Source of the DNA: Nitrosospira sp. NpAV
GTDB lineage: Bacteria; Pseudomonadota; Gammaproteobacteria; Burkholderiales; Nitrosomonadaceae
Direction: 5' to 3'
Assembly: GCF_000832065.1 (NCBI RefSeq)
Contig: NZ_JXQM01000003.1
Location: 248,001 to 312,000 of the forward strand
DNA: 64,000 nucleotides
Positions 47,445 to 56,914 of this stretch are shown here, piece after piece. The notes under the pieces were generated by a model. It ran no database searches. It saw only the letters and a list, made by a program, of their open reading frames with translations, and was not told the DNA's origin. The translations under genes were made by a program, and so were the position numbers. The first letter of the stretch is position 1, and each line of letters starts with the position of its first letter.

Positions 47445-48457
47445 TCATCATTATGAACAGTGGCGCCACCGACGAACAAATCGATACGGTGGTCAATAAA
47501 ATTAGAAGTTTCGGTCTCGATGCGAACGTTTCGCGCGGCACAGAACGCACCGTGATTGGCGCAATCGGCGATGAGCGCAAGCTTGATCCGGAAATGTTCG
47601 ATTCCCTGAGCGGGGTCGAATATTCCATGCATATTGTCAAGCAGTACAAGATTGTATCGCGCGAATCGCACAAGCATGATTCGGTAATAGATGTGGGTGG
47701 AGTGCTGATTGGCGGCAATCAGGTGCAGGTTATCGGCGGCCCCTGCTCGGTGGAAACGCAGGAACAGATGGATTTGGCGGCGGAGCATGTCTATACTGCC
47801 GGCTGCCGGCTGATGCGTGGCGGCGCCTTCAAGCCCCGTACGAGTCCATATACCTTCCAGGGTAGCGGCGAAGAAGGGTTGAAAATGTTCCGCAACGCAG
47901 CGGATAAATACAATCTGCGCATCGTCACCGAACTGATGGATGCACGCATGCTTGACACATTTCTCAAGTACGATGTAGACGTGATCCAGATCGGCACCCG
48001 CAGCATGCAGAATTTCGAACTACTGAAGGAAGTGGGGCGCATCAACAAGCCGGTGATACTCAAGCGCGGCATGTCGGCGACGATTTCCGAGTGGCTGATG
48101 GCGGCGGAATACATCGCCGCGGGCGGCAATCACAATATCATTTTCTGTGAGCGCGGCATCCGCACCTTCGAAACAGCCTATCGCAACGTACTGGATGTGA
48201 CGTGCATTCCGGTGCTGAAAAAAGAAACCCATTTACCGGTTATCGTCGATCCCTCCCATGCCGGGGGCAAAGCTTGGATGGTTCCCGCGCTGGCGCGCGC
48301 GGCCATTGCGGCCGGTGCCGACGGCCTGCTGGTGGAGATGCATCCCAACCCGTGCGAGGCCTGGTGCGACGCCGACCAGGCATTGAATCCGCAGGAATTC
48401 GAATCTCTCATGGGCTCGCTGAAAGGAATAGCAGGCGTCATTGGACGTAGCCTGTAG
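47441..48457 (+). CDS. aroF: 3-deoxy-7-phosphoheptulonate (DAHP) synthase
   Basis: The 338-residue enzyme condenses phosphoenolpyruvate with erythrose 4-phosphate to start the shikimate pathway. It is of the I-beta type, with a ferredoxin-like N-terminal domain (about 1-85, starting [15 protein letters not shown]) and then the barrel: [31 protein letters not shown] and [13 protein letters not shown]. The N-terminal domain often carries tyrosine feedback. The TTG start is supported because the family typically begins MIIVM. It overlaps hisC by 4 bp. Confidence 0.94.
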   Translation: MIIIMNSGATDEQIDTVVNKIRSFGLDANVSRGTERTVIGAIGDERKLDPEMFDSLSGVEYSMHIVKQYKIVSRESHKHDSVIDVGGVLIGGNQVQVIGGPCSVETQEQMDLAAEHVYTAGCRLMRGGAFKPRTSPYTFQGSGEEGLKMFRNAADKYNLRIVTELMDARMLDTFLKYDVDVIQIGTRSMQNFELLKEVGRINKPVILKRGMSATISEWLMAAEYIAAGGNHNIIFCERGIRTFETAYRNVLDVTCIPVLKKETHLPVIVDPSHAGGKAWMVPALARAAIAAGADGLLVEMHPNPCEAWCDADQALNPQEFESLMGSLKGIAGVIGRSL

Positions 48458-48486
48458 CGTATATTTGGCGGGAAACTACTATGAGT

Positions 48487-48519
48487 TTCGTCATTCCGGG
48501 CTTGACCCGGAATCCAGCC
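48487..48519 (+). repeat. REP-like palindromic element, copy 2
   Basis: Matches the reverse complement of 36531-36563 with two mismatches. The core ATTCCGGGCTTGACCCGGAAT can form a hairpin. It lies between the DAHP synthase and tyrA genes. Confidence 0.75.
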
Positions 48520-48547
48520 CAGACACTTTGAACGCCGGCTGAATGTC

Positions 48548-49438
48548 ATGATCAATAAACTGGTGATTATCGGCGTGGGCCTGATCGGCGGCTCATTTGC
48601 GCTCGCGCTCCGCAAGGCGGGCAAAGTTAAGCATATTGTTGGCGTAGGCCGCAGCCGGGAAAATATGCAGCGGGCCCTCGAGCGGGGCGCGATCGACGAA
48701 ATCGCCGATGACCTTCCATCAGCGTTGAAGCACGCGGATGTCATACTGCTCGCCACACCGGTTGGACAGCTCGGCGGCATCATGGCGCAAATCTCCCCAT
48801 ATCTTGAACCCGGCACAATCGTCACCGACGCCGGCAGTACCAAACAGGATGTCGTCAGGTCAGCATATTCTCATTTGGCCGGATATCTGAAAAATTTTGT
48901 GCCCGCCCACCCGATTGCGGGGGCCGAGCTGAGCGGAGCGGGCGCCGCCGATGCCGATTTGTACCGCGGCAAGAATGTGGTGCTGACTCCACTGGATGAA
49001 ACCAGCGCCGACGCGGTGAGACAAGTAACGGAATTATGGCAGGCTTGCGGCGCACACGTCTCGCAAATGAACGCCGCCCAGCACGATAAAATCCTCGCTG
49101 CCGTGAGCCATCTTCCCCATGTGCTGGCATTTCTGCTGATGAACCATGTCTCATTCAGCACCGAGCATGATCCGGATGAACCGCTGCATCCGGACGATCC
49201 ACTGCGTTTTGCCGGCAGCGGATTCCGCGATTTTACCCGCATCGCCGGCAGTTCCCCGGAAATGTGGCGCGACATATGCCTTGCCAATCGCGAAGCGCTA
49301 TCCAGGCAAATCGATGCTTATCAGAAGGAGCTGGCAGCTTTGCGTGAGATGCTGGCGCGCGATGATAGCGAGGCGGTGGAACGCATTTTTACCAGTGCGC
49401 GTGAAGCACGGCGGCGATGGCTGGAGAACAAGTCTTGA
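48548..49438 (+). CDS. tyrA: prephenate / arogenate dehydrogenase
   Basis: The 296-residue NAD(P)-dependent enzyme makes hydroxyphenylpyruvate or tyrosine. It opens with the nucleotide motif LVIIGVGLIGGSFALALRKAG. The catalytic histidine segment FVPAHPIAGAELSG and the helical domain marker SHLPHVLAFLL follow. It is a single-domain TyrA without a fused mutase or ACT domain. In related genomes aroA usually comes next; here the cluster ends at a hairpin and an opposing gene. Confidence 0.93.
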   Translation: MINKLVIIGVGLIGGSFALALRKAGKVKHIVGVGRSRENMQRALERGAIDEIADDLPSALKHADVILLATPVGQLGGIMAQISPYLEPGTIVTDAGSTKQDVVRSAYSHLAGYLKNFVPAHPIAGAELSGAGAADADLYRGKNVVLTPLDETSADAVRQVTELWQACGAHVSQMNAAQHDKILAAVSHLPHVLAFLLMNHVSFSTEHDPDEPLHPDDPLRFAGSGFRDFTRIAGSSPEMWRDICLANREALSRQIDAYQKELAALREMLARDDSEAVERIFTSAREARRRWLENKS

Positions 49439-49443
49439 ACTCA

Positions 49444-49488
49444 AATCCGGCCACCGCTTAACAGAAATAAGCGGCCGACCGCCGGATT
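49444..49488. terminator. hairpin between convergent genes
   Basis: Nested inverted repeats: outer stem AATCCGGC / GCCGGATT (49444-49451, 49481-49488) and inner stem CCGCTTA / TAAGCGG (49454-49460, 49468-49474). No T-run follows, so termination efficiency is uncertain, but its place between two convergent stop codons fits a bidirectional terminator. Confidence 0.5.
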
Positions 49489-49751
49489 CAGGTTGAATAA
49501 ACGGCCTGTTCTTCCGGCTCGACGTTTAATGCCCGCCCTTTGGTCATCGGCACAATCTTGGATTTAATGGCCTTGTTATGTGCTTCAGCCAGCTTCTTTA
49601 CAGCAAGGTTATAGTCCGCCCATAGTGTATCCAGCTGCTGTGCGTGGCGTTCAAGCATCAAGGTATAATCATCCTGATGCTGATCGCGCAGGGCGTTTTT
49701 GGCACGAAGATAAGCTTTATGGCGTCGTTGGGCTTCGGTATTTTTTTTCAT
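49488..49751 (-). CDS. small charged protein of unknown function
   Basis: An 87-residue, strongly helical and charged product (AQRRHKAYLRAKNALRDQHQ, then WADYNLAVKKLAEAHNKAIK), probably a coiled coil. No signal peptide, no recognised family. No clear ribosome binding site precedes the ATG, which sits beside a run of eight T. It converges with tyrA. Confidence 0.55.
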   Translation of the reverse strand: MKKNTEAQRRHKAYLRAKNALRDQHQDDYTLMLERHAQQLDTLWADYNLAVKKLAEAHNKAIKSKIVPMTKGRALNVEPEEQAVYST

Positions 49752-50023
49752 GGCTCACAATAAATGGCGATTTGAATATCAGCGCGAATTTATATATAAA
49801 CATCTTGGGGAAATTGAAACTTCATGTTGGCATCGTATCAATTTGGATAACGAAAACAATTGGACTTTGGTACATCCACGACTCATGAGGCATCCATTAT
49901 CCGGCGCACAAGGAGATAAATTTCACGGGAGCCACTATTGCTATCATGAGCGGTCTGCTACGCTGGGTTAGTTCATGACGGCTCATCCAATCAAACGACC
50001 ATCCAACCTGAATGGAGGAAAAA

Positions 50024-50374
50024 ATGACCTTGAAAGAGAAGCTGGACGACTTGAACAATATGATTCTGAAGGGCGAGATCCTGGAATCCATGGACAAGTA
50101 CTATCATCCTGATTGCATAGTGATCGAAAAGAATGACGTGGTGGCGACAGGCCTTCAGAAAGCCAAAGACCGGGAGTCGGATCTTTTTGAAGGAGTTGAG
50201 GCCTGGCTTAAGTCAGAGATCAAAGCCACCGCTGTGGGTGATGACGTCACAATGACCGAGTGGCATTATGAATATAAGCATAAGGACTTCGGGCACAAGA
50301 AGTTCGACCAGGTCGCTGTTCAGCACTGGAAAGATGGAAAAATCATCAGTGACCGGTTCTACGCGATGTATTGA
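50024..50374 (+). CDS. SnoaL/NTF2-like domain protein
   Basis: The 116-residue protein has a cone-like NTF2 fold pattern: a helical start with LNNMILKGEILESMDKYYHPD, then strands including AWLKSEIKATAVGDDVTMTEW and QVAVQHWKDGKIISDRFYAMY. The strong GGAGG lies just before ATG 50024; the ORF's earlier ATG would place that site inside the gene. Such proteins often form dimers binding small ligands. Function is unknown. Confidence 0.75.
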   Translation: MTLKEKLDDLNNMILKGEILESMDKYYHPDCIVIEKNDVVATGLQKAKDRESDLFEGVEAWLKSEIKATAVGDDVTMTEWHYEYKHKDFGHKKFDQVAVQHWKDGKIISDRFYAMY

Positions 50375-50439
50375 GCACCGAGGGATGGCTCGTCACCTAT
50401 CGCCATCCAGCTCGCATAAGCACACTCGGCCAGCAACGC

Positions 50440-50727
50440 CTACTTATGAGTAATGGGTTTATCGGTGAACAGGAAGCTCTTCAGTTGAGTGGAAAAGACT
50501 GAATCCTTGCGTCGAATCCACTCGAGCACCATGGATGCGTGTTCCTTCTCCTCATCGCGATTGTGAGCAAGAATTGCCTTGAGTTCCTCATCTTTGCATG
50601 CGTCCACACGCTGGTTGTACCAATCCACAGCCTCCAGCTCTTCCATCAACGAGACGATTGCTCGGTGCATATCCCTTGTTTCATTGGACAATTCCTCAAT
50701 GGGCTCATGGTAACCGACACTTGACAT
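50440..50727 (-). CDS. encapsulated ferritin-like protein (EncFtn family)
   Basis: The 95-residue protein matches the EncFtn family closely: GYHEPIEELSNETRDMHRAI, LMEELEAVDWYNQR, ILAHNRDEEKEHASMVLEWI and a C-terminal FLFTDKP. Glutamates in EELEAVDWY and the EKEH motif (E60, H63) line up with the ferroxidase ligands of the Rhodospirillum rubrum protein. EncFtn forms ring decamers, oxidises Fe(II), and normally sits inside an encapsulin shell. Here no encapsulin gene is adjacent and the sequence ends shortly after FTDKPITHK with no obvious C-terminal targeting peptide. GAAGGAG precedes the ATG. Confidence 0.88.
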   Translation of the reverse strand: MSSVGYHEPIEELSNETRDMHRAIVSLMEELEAVDWYNQRVDACKDEELKAILAHNRDEEKEHASMVLEWIRRKDSVFSTQLKSFLFTDKPITHK

Positions 50728-50772
50728 GGTTTGCTCCTTCTTGTTGGGTAATTAGTTATGTGACGATGGATG

Positions 50773-51516
50773 CTAGCTTGACAGCATAATCCCATCCAGC
50801 AGCGCACGCATCCGCCGCCAGTGCGAGCCTTCCCAGAATACGCGTTGGCAAATGTCGCAGGTGCTGAAGTGATCGAAACGATCGCGCACGGCGGGCGGAA
50901 GCCGCGTCAGCACTTCCGCTTTGGCGACAGCGCGCAACGGTGCGTTGCAAGTCAGGCACAAGGTAAATGGCTGCGCGCTGCGCGCCAGATCCAGCCGATC
51001 GAATATCTCGTAGAGCTGTTGTGTCGATCTCAACGCGCGTACGTAGCAGCCATGTGTTATTGAACGGCGCTTGAGCAGTTCCCGATCGCGCGTGAGTAAA
51101 ATGCGCTCGTCCCGCGCGACGATGATCTCGATTTCGCTATCCTGAAAGTTATTGTCGTAGAGTGTATCGAAACCAGCCATGCGCAGCAGGTGCGCCAGCC
51201 CGCCCAGGTGCGCATCAGCAACAAAGCGCGTCACCCGCATAGGTTGATCGCGCACACGCAGCAAGGGGGTAATATCAAGCATCTCGAACCGGGGAAAGAT
51301 GGCTACACGATCGCCGTCGTTCAACAACCGGTCGAAGCCCACGGACTCGCCGTTGACCAGCACCAATTCAACCTCGGTATGAGGCACGCCGAGCGCCTCG
51401 ATCATATGCTTGGTTGTCGCCGACTCTGAACAGGGGCAGGCAAACTCCTGCCTTTGCCGTTCAGGCGCCAGAAAATCGTTCAGTTCTTCATAGAAGCGAA
51501 ATGTGGCGGTAACCAT
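50773..51516 (-). CDS. Mut7-C RNase domain protein with ubiquitin-like N-terminus
   Basis: About 247 residues in two parts. Residues 1-85 resemble the ThiS/MoaD-like Mut7-C ubiquitin domain (TATFRFYEELNDFLAP, ELVLVNGESVGFDRLLNDGDRVAIFP). Residues 90-240 form a PIN-like Mut7-C RNase, with RFVADAHLGGLAHLLRMAGFDTLY and ARDERILLTRDRELLKRR carrying acidic residues, and a zinc ribbon of CLTCNAPL and CDICQRVFWEGSHW. Likely an RNA nuclease of unknown target. I chose ATG 51516; an upstream extension is less likely. Confidence 0.88.
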   Translation of the reverse strand: MVTATFRFYEELNDFLAPERQRQEFACPCSESATTKHMIEALGVPHTEVELVLVNGESVGFDRLLNDGDRVAIFPRFEMLDITPLLRVRDQPMRVTRFVADAHLGGLAHLLRMAGFDTLYDNNFQDSEIEIIVARDERILLTRDRELLKRRSITHGCYVRALRSTQQLYEIFDRLDLARSAQPFTLCLTCNAPLRAVAKAEVLTRLPPAVRDRFDHFSTCDICQRVFWEGSHWRRMRALLDGIMLSS

Positions 51517-51766
51517 TGGGAAAGTATTGCATCTTTCGACAAAAAGCGCATGCTGCAACCGTCCAAGAAGCCTTATTTCTGAAACGCAGGCATCCTTTTC
51601 GAATAGCCGCATGAACTTCTTGCCGCTGGATGCACAGTAATTTAGAAAATATACGGGATACTTTGGAACTATATCCTTCTTGGATCAGCTCTAATAGGGG
51701 CATCGAGTTGGCCATCGAAAAGCCGTCTTTGCCCTCCGGTTATTCAAAACACTAGAAGGAATCCTC

Positions 51767-52099
51767 ATGAGAATAAAATGGTTTTCGCTTATGTTTTTCG
51801 CTGCTTTTTCAAGCCCCGGTATAGCCGCCGAGAAGAATTACAAGATATGCACCGCGGGGGGCTATTATGCCGGAGCTGACGATAAGTTTCTCAGTGGGCT
51901 GGCTACGCATATCGCGCAAAAGAGAAATATCCTCAACGATCCCATATGTGGCGCCCTATGGAGAAACGCACATAAGATCGGAGCAATCGTCTCCAAAACA
52001 GGGAAGATTCACGATGAAGCGGAAGGAAATGTTGTTCATGACGCCACCGAATTTAGCAGCAAAGTATATGAGGTAGTCGGCTCCAAGATCAATTTCTAG
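51767..52099 (+). CDS. small secreted protein of unknown function
   Basis: The 110-residue product has a signal peptide (WFSLMFFAAFSSPGIAA, cut before EKNYK) and a mature part with two cysteines (YKICTAGG and DPICGALW). AAGGAATCC lies before the ATG. No known family; the cysteines suggest a periplasmic disulphide. Confidence 0.65.
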   Translation: MRIKWFSLMFFAAFSSPGIAAEKNYKICTAGGYYAGADDKFLSGLATHIAQKRNILNDPICGALWRNAHKIGAIVSKTGKIHDEAEGNVVHDATEFSSKVYEVVGSKINF

Positions 52100-52197
52100 C
52101 AGCCTGGATACGCTTCACCTGGGTATCAAGCACCCGGCCGGGATCGATCTCGATGCCGGTTTGCGCACGGACGCATGAGGAGCTGCGCTCCCTGCTG

Positions 52198-52353
52198 CCA
52201 AGTTTCATGATCCGCCAGGTGCGCTGAAGGACGTCGTTATCGGCATGAGCGCCGGCGTCAGCATCCCGAGGTGGATATCAGAATCCGTGACGGGCAGCGC
52301 GGACTTATTCGCCCCATTTCCAGAAAACTTCGGAGAAATTTCGCTTTCATGAT
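52198..52353 (+). pseudogene. possible relic of a VIT1/CCC1-type gene
   Basis: An uninitiated plus-strand frame contains DPPGALKDVVIGMSAGVSIP, which recalls the N-terminal KDIVIGMSDGLTVPFAL pattern of some vacuolar-iron-transporter-like proteins. It has no start and degenerates after 25 codons. Weak; the intergenic stretch 52100-52385 holds nothing else. Confidence 0.2.
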
Positions 52354-52385
52354 GAGTGTATCCAATTTAGGTAAGAATACTGCAT

Positions 52386-54770
52386 TCAGTATGGCCAGAC
52401 CCAGTTGCTGATCACTTCATTATCGGCGCCATGCTCATGGGCATATGCCAGGTTCTGGATAATCTCGTCCTTCATTTGTTCTTTCAGATGTGCAGCCCTG
52501 GCGGAAAGGGTCGGCACGCGATCGATGACATCGATAACCAGGGTAAAACGGTCAGCCTGATTAAGAATCGCCAGTTCCAACGGCGTATTGATGTTGCCCC
52601 GCTCCTTGTAACCTCGGACATGCAGATTTTCATGATTCTTGAAACGATAGGCCAGCTTGTGTATCAACCACGGATAACCGTGGAAGTTGAATATCACCGG
52701 CTTGCCGGTGGTAAACAAACTATCGAATTCCCGCTCTGTCGAACCATGCGGATGCTCGCTCGCCGGTTGCATCTTGTACAAATCAACCACATTGACAAAG
52801 CGCACCTTCAAGTCCGGCAGATGCTCGCGTAGGATGGCAGTTGCCGCCAGTGCCTCCTGAGTTGCCACATCGCCACAGGAGGCCATCACTACATCCGGTT
52901 CAACGCCCTGGTCGTTGCTTGCGTGTCTCCAAATACCGATGCCTTTGGCGCAATGCACAATGGCTTCATCAATGTTACTGAACTGCAGGTGCTTCTGTTT
53001 GTCGGCGACGATAACATTGATGCAGTCGCTCGAACGCAGGCATTGATTCGCCACCGCCAACAGCGTGTTGGCATCGGGCGGCAGATAGATGCACGTAACG
53101 GTGGGGCTTTTGTTGGTTACCAGGTCGATGAAGCCCGGATCCTGGTGGGAGAAGCCGTTGTGGTCCTGCCGCCAGACCGTGGAGGACAGGAGAATGTTTT
53201 GCGAAGCCACGGAGGCCCGCCAGGGGACATGGTTCTTCGAAATATCCAGCCACTTGGCGTACTGGTTGAACATGGAGTCCACCACATGGGCGAATGCTTC
53301 GTAGGTATGGAAGAAGCCGTGACGCCCGGTCAGCAGGTAGCCTTCGAGCCAGCCGATCAGGGTATGCTCGGAAAGCATCTCCATCACACGGCCATCGCGT
53401 GACAGCTCGCTACCATCGGCATCCTCCGGCAACAGATCCGCCATCCAGACTTTCTTCGAGACTTTGTACATGGCCTGCAGGCGGTTGGAGGCAGTCTCGT
53501 CGGGACCAAACAGGCGGAAATTAGTCATGTTGTCCCGCATCACATCGCGCAGGAACTCGCCCAACGGCCGGGTATTTTCATAAAGCACCTTGCCTGCTTG
53601 AGGCACTCCGACGGCATAGTCGCGGAAGTTGGGCAGTTTAAGTTCCTTGCGTAGCAAACCACCATTGGCATGCAGGTTTGCACTCATGCGCAACTGACCC
53701 TTGGGTGCCAGTTCCCGCAATTCAGGCAAGAAACGTCCATCGGCATCAAACAATTCTTCTGGTTTGTAGCTCTTCAGCCAATCCTCGAGCATCTTGAAGC
53801 TCTTTGGATTCTCACGCACATCCGAGAATGGCACTTGGTGGGAACGCCAGCTTCCTTCCAGTTTGTGGCCATTGATCTCTTTCGGCCCGGTCCAGCCCTT
53901 CGGCGAACGCAGCACGATCATCGGCCAGCGCGGACGCTCCGCCTTGCCGCTGTCCCGGGCCGTTTTCTGGATGGCGCGAATATCGGCGATGGCTTGTTCC
54001 AAAGTAGCCGCCATTTTCTGATGCATGTCCGCGGGGTCGTCGCCCTCGACATAGTAAGGAGTGTAACCATAGCCGCGAAACAAGGCATCGAGCTCCTCGC
54101 GGCTGATGCGCGCAAGGAGGGTCGGATTGGCGATCTTGTAGCCATTCAGGTTCAATATTGGCAGTACCGCCCCATCACGGATAGGATTGACGAATTTATT
54201 GGAGTGCCAGGAAGTCGCAAGCGGCCCGGTTTCGGCTTCTCCATCCCCCACCACGCAGGCAACGATAAGGTCTGGATTGTCCAGGCAGGCGCCATAGGCA
54301 TGCGAAAGGCTATATCCCAGTTCACCGCCCTCATGAATGGAACCGGGAGTCTCAGGAGTAACGTGAGAGCCAATGTGTCCGGGGAAAGAGAATTGTTTGA
54401 GAAACTTCCGTAACCCCTCGATATCCTGGCTCTTGTCAGGATAGACCTCGGAATAGGTGCCCTCCAGGTAGGTCGGACCAAGCACGCCCGGCGCACCATG
54501 GCCAGGACCGGCTACGAAAATTACATCCAGATTGTCGCGCTTGATGATTCGATTGAGATGCACCCAAGTAAAGGACAACGCCGGGCTCGCTCCCCAATGC
54601 CCGAGCAGCCGATGCTTGACGTGCTCAACCTTGAGGGGTTCCTTGAGCAATGGATTGTCGCGCAGATAAATCATCCCGACGGAGAGGTAATTGCATGCTC
54701 TCCACCAGGCGTTGATCAAGCGCAACTCTTCGGCACCCAACGGATTGGGAATCCGGGCTGATTGAGTCAT
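52386..54770 (-). CDS. xfp: phosphoketolase
   Basis: The 794-residue thiamine-diphosphate enzyme cleaves xylulose 5-phosphate (and often fructose 6-phosphate) with phosphate to give acetyl phosphate and an aldose phosphate. It begins near [21 protein letters not shown], a strong family marker. TPP-binding [33 protein letters not shown] and DPGFIDLV follow. It lies 157 bp upstream of acetate kinase on the same strand; together they make acetate and ATP from pentose phosphates. Confidence 0.96.
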   Translation of the reverse strand: MTQSARIPNPLGAEELRLINAWWRACNYLSVGMIYLRDNPLLKEPLKVEHVKHRLLGHWGASPALSFTWVHLNRIIKRDNLDVIFVAGPGHGAPGVLGPTYLEGTYSEVYPDKSQDIEGLRKFLKQFSFPGHIGSHVTPETPGSIHEGGELGYSLSHAYGACLDNPDLIVACVVGDGEAETGPLATSWHSNKFVNPIRDGAVLPILNLNGYKIANPTLLARISREELDALFRGYGYTPYYVEGDDPADMHQKMAATLEQAIADIRAIQKTARDSGKAERPRWPMIVLRSPKGWTGPKEINGHKLEGSWRSHQVPFSDVRENPKSFKMLEDWLKSYKPEELFDADGRFLPELRELAPKGQLRMSANLHANGGLLRKELKLPNFRDYAVGVPQAGKVLYENTRPLGEFLRDVMRDNMTNFRLFGPDETASNRLQAMYKVSKKVWMADLLPEDADGSELSRDGRVMEMLSEHTLIGWLEGYLLTGRHGFFHTYEAFAHVVDSMFNQYAKWLDISKNHVPWRASVASQNILLSSTVWRQDHNGFSHQDPGFIDLVTNKSPTVTCIYLPPDANTLLAVANQCLRSSDCINVIVADKQKHLQFSNIDEAIVHCAKGIGIWRHASNDQGVEPDVVMASCGDVATQEALAATAILREHLPDLKVRFVNVVDLYKMQPASEHPHGSTEREFDSLFTTGKPVIFNFHGYPWLIHKLAYRFKNHENLHVRGYKERGNINTPLELAILNQADRFTLVIDVIDRVPTLSARAAHLKEQMKDEIIQNLAYAHEHGADNEVISNWVWPY

Positions 54771-54926
54771 GGCAACTCCTCCTCATTCTCATTAATGAAT
54801 CGCTATTATCGAGCGTAAAGACATCGTGTCGAAACAGTAAAACTTGAGACTGGTTAAGCAATGGAGTTTTTGTTGGTGCTGCAACGACCAGCTTTTATGC
54901 TTGGGCAATGAGCGGCGGGGTCAGCA

Positions 54927-56129
54927 TCATTGCGATTCTCCTGGAGAGATGGACTTCAGAATGCGCCGGGTATGCCGGGCGATCATCAATTCTTCGTTGG
55001 CCGGGATAACCCAGACCGGAATCCGACTCTCCGCCTTGCTGATGCGTGGGCCGCCAGCGGCGTTGGCGACGGGATCCAACGCCAGGCCAAACCAGGCGGC
55101 AGCTTGGCAAATCCTCTCCCGGATTGGCGCAGCGTGCTCGCCGATACCGGCGGTGAACACCAATGCATCGAGTCCGCTCAGGGATGCCGCAAGTGACCCT
55201 AACTCCCGGCCAACGCGGTAGACAAACAATTCCACCGCAAACTTCGCCCTCGGGTCGGCAGAATCCATCAGGGTGCGCATATCGCTGGACAAACCCGAAA
55301 CCCCGAGCAACCCGGACTGCTGGTAGAGCAGTTTCTCGATCGCCCGGGCATCCATCTTCAGTTCATCCATCAAATAGAGAACCACACCCGGATCAAGACT
55401 GCCGCAACGTGTACCCATGGGCAACCCATCGACGGCAGTGAATCCCATGGTACTGGCCATGCTTTTGCCGTCCTCGACAGCACACATGCTGGCGCCGTTG
55501 CCCAGATGCAGCACAATGACACGTCCCAGTGCAACGCTGGGATCGTACTCCGGCAGAACAGAAGCAATGTACTCGTAGGAAAGCCCGTGAAATCCATAGC
55601 GGCGCACGCCCCTTCCGGTAATCTCGAAAGGGAGCGCGAAGGCTTGCGCCACTGCCGGTTGAGTGCAATGGAAGGCGGTATCAAAGCAGGCCACCTGAAG
55701 CAGTTCCGGACGGGTGGCCATCAGCAAGCGGATCGGAGTCAGGTTATGGGGCTGGTGCAACGGTGCCAGCGGAATCAATTGTTCCAGATGCCCAACGATC
55801 TCGGCCGTCAGGCGCACCGGGGCAGTATAGTCGACACCGCCATGCACAATACGGTGCCCCACGGCGGCCAGATGATGCTCCACGAGATGCCCGCGCAGGA
55901 AGTCCGCCAAATAAGCGATCGCGCCATCGTGGCCAAGCGGTTGGCCTCGCGCCCACTGCTTTTCACCGACGATTGCACCGGCCGTATCCTTGGCCTTGAA
56001 CCGGGGCGTGTTATACAGCTCTTCCAGTTGTCCACCGAGGAACAATTCGAGCGACTCGCCGCGCTCCAGGAACAAGGAGAACTTGATGCTGGAAGAGCCA
56101 GCGTTAATAACCAGAATAGCATCGCTCAT
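54927..56129 (-). CDS. ackA: acetate kinase
   Basis: The 400-residue enzyme interconverts acetyl phosphate plus ADP and acetate plus ATP. It starts ILVINAGSSSIKFSLFL, with the family segments VGHRIVHGG, ACFDTAFH, YGFHGLSYEYI, VLHLGNGASMCAV and FTAGIGEHA. The ATG at 56129 is set by the family start; an additional 24 upstream codons are unlikely. It is transcribed ahead of... and in the same direction as phosphoketolase, in the order ackA then xfp on the minus strand, so acetyl phosphate made by Xfp is used for ATP. Confidence 0.95.
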   Translation of the reverse strand: MSDAILVINAGSSSIKFSLFLERGESLELFLGGQLEELYNTPRFKAKDTAGAIVGEKQWARGQPLGHDGAIAYLADFLRGHLVEHHLAAVGHRIVHGGVDYTAPVRLTAEIVGHLEQLIPLAPLHQPHNLTPIRLLMATRPELLQVACFDTAFHCTQPAVAQAFALPFEITGRGVRRYGFHGLSYEYIASVLPEYDPSVALGRVIVLHLGNGASMCAVEDGKSMASTMGFTAVDGLPMGTRCGSLDPGVVLYLMDELKMDARAIEKLLYQQSGLLGVSGLSSDMRTLMDSADPRAKFAVELFVYRVGRELGSLAASLSGLDALVFTAGIGEHAAPIRERICQAAAWFGLALDPVANAAGGPRISKAESRIPVWVIPANEELMIARHTRRILKSISPGESQ

Positions 56130-56231
56130 CAGGCCACCACCTTGCTGGCATTTTCCCGCTGGCGTGGGCAACATGGGGATCGCCAGTGCCACATCGGGCA
56201 AATTCCTCTGCAGCGTGAAATTCTTAACCGC

Positions 56232-56612
56232 TCATGCTGTCGAGCAGGTATGCAGGGTTTTCAGTGCCTCGACACCCTCATACTTGCCGCCCTTGAGAAG
56301 GGCATCTGAAACGTTCGGCGCAGCTTTCTTCAATTCGAGATGGAATGCATAGGCCGCGCCATGATATTTATTATTAACGTACGCCCCCAAGACCTCTGAT
56401 TTCCCTATATCAGGATAAACCCGGACGCTATATTGCAGAGCGCTGATGTCCTTCCGTTCATCGGTCTGCATCTTAGCGGCGACGCAGTGAGCGAGAGCCG
56501 AGTAATCTCCCTTTATCTCACCAGCAAATAATGTTTCCCGTTCTTCTTTCACTTCCGTGAGGTTTGCGCAGCCGGAAAGAACTAACGCTGCCGTCATCAT
56601 TAAGAGCTTCAT
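56232..56612 (-). CDS. putative lipoprotein
   Basis: A 126-residue product with lipoprotein signal LLMMTAALVLSGCAN (lipobox LSGC). The mature part has two cysteines (ALAHCVAAK and LHTCSTA) that may pair. AAAGGTTGAG precedes the ATG. It lies upstream of ackA on the same strand by about 100 bp. No family recognised. Confidence 0.7.
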   Translation of the reverse strand: MKLLMMTAALVLSGCANLTEVKEERETLFAGEIKGDYSALAHCVAAKMQTDERKDISALQYSVRVYPDIGKSEVLGAYVNNKYHGAAYAFHLELKKAAPNVSDALLKGGKYEGVEALKTLHTCSTA

Positions 56613-56914
56613 CTCAACCTTTATTATCGAGTTGGAAGAGGGCATGGTACATGGTATCACTCATCGACCCTCCGCATAAGTTGGGTAATTCAGTGACGCA
56701 AGCACCGCCGTTGATTGCCAGTCAGGAAAAGACCTGTGCAAGATTCAGTTTAGGCGAAGCGGCGAAAATTGCTACGCAGCCTCTTTGACGTACTGCCAAA
56801 ACCGGGTAGTCGCGATGCCTTCCAGGAAAAATGTGCGCCAGTACAGCAACGCATCGACCGCCTCAAATCAGATTTTGACTCGTCTAAGTGGGGCGGATTA
56901 CAACAGCGACGACT

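Noticed and set aside
49750-49971. Plus-strand 73-codon frame starting MAHNKWRFEYQ
   Set aside because: Its start overlaps the start of the opposing small gene, there is no ribosome binding site, and the sequence matches no family.
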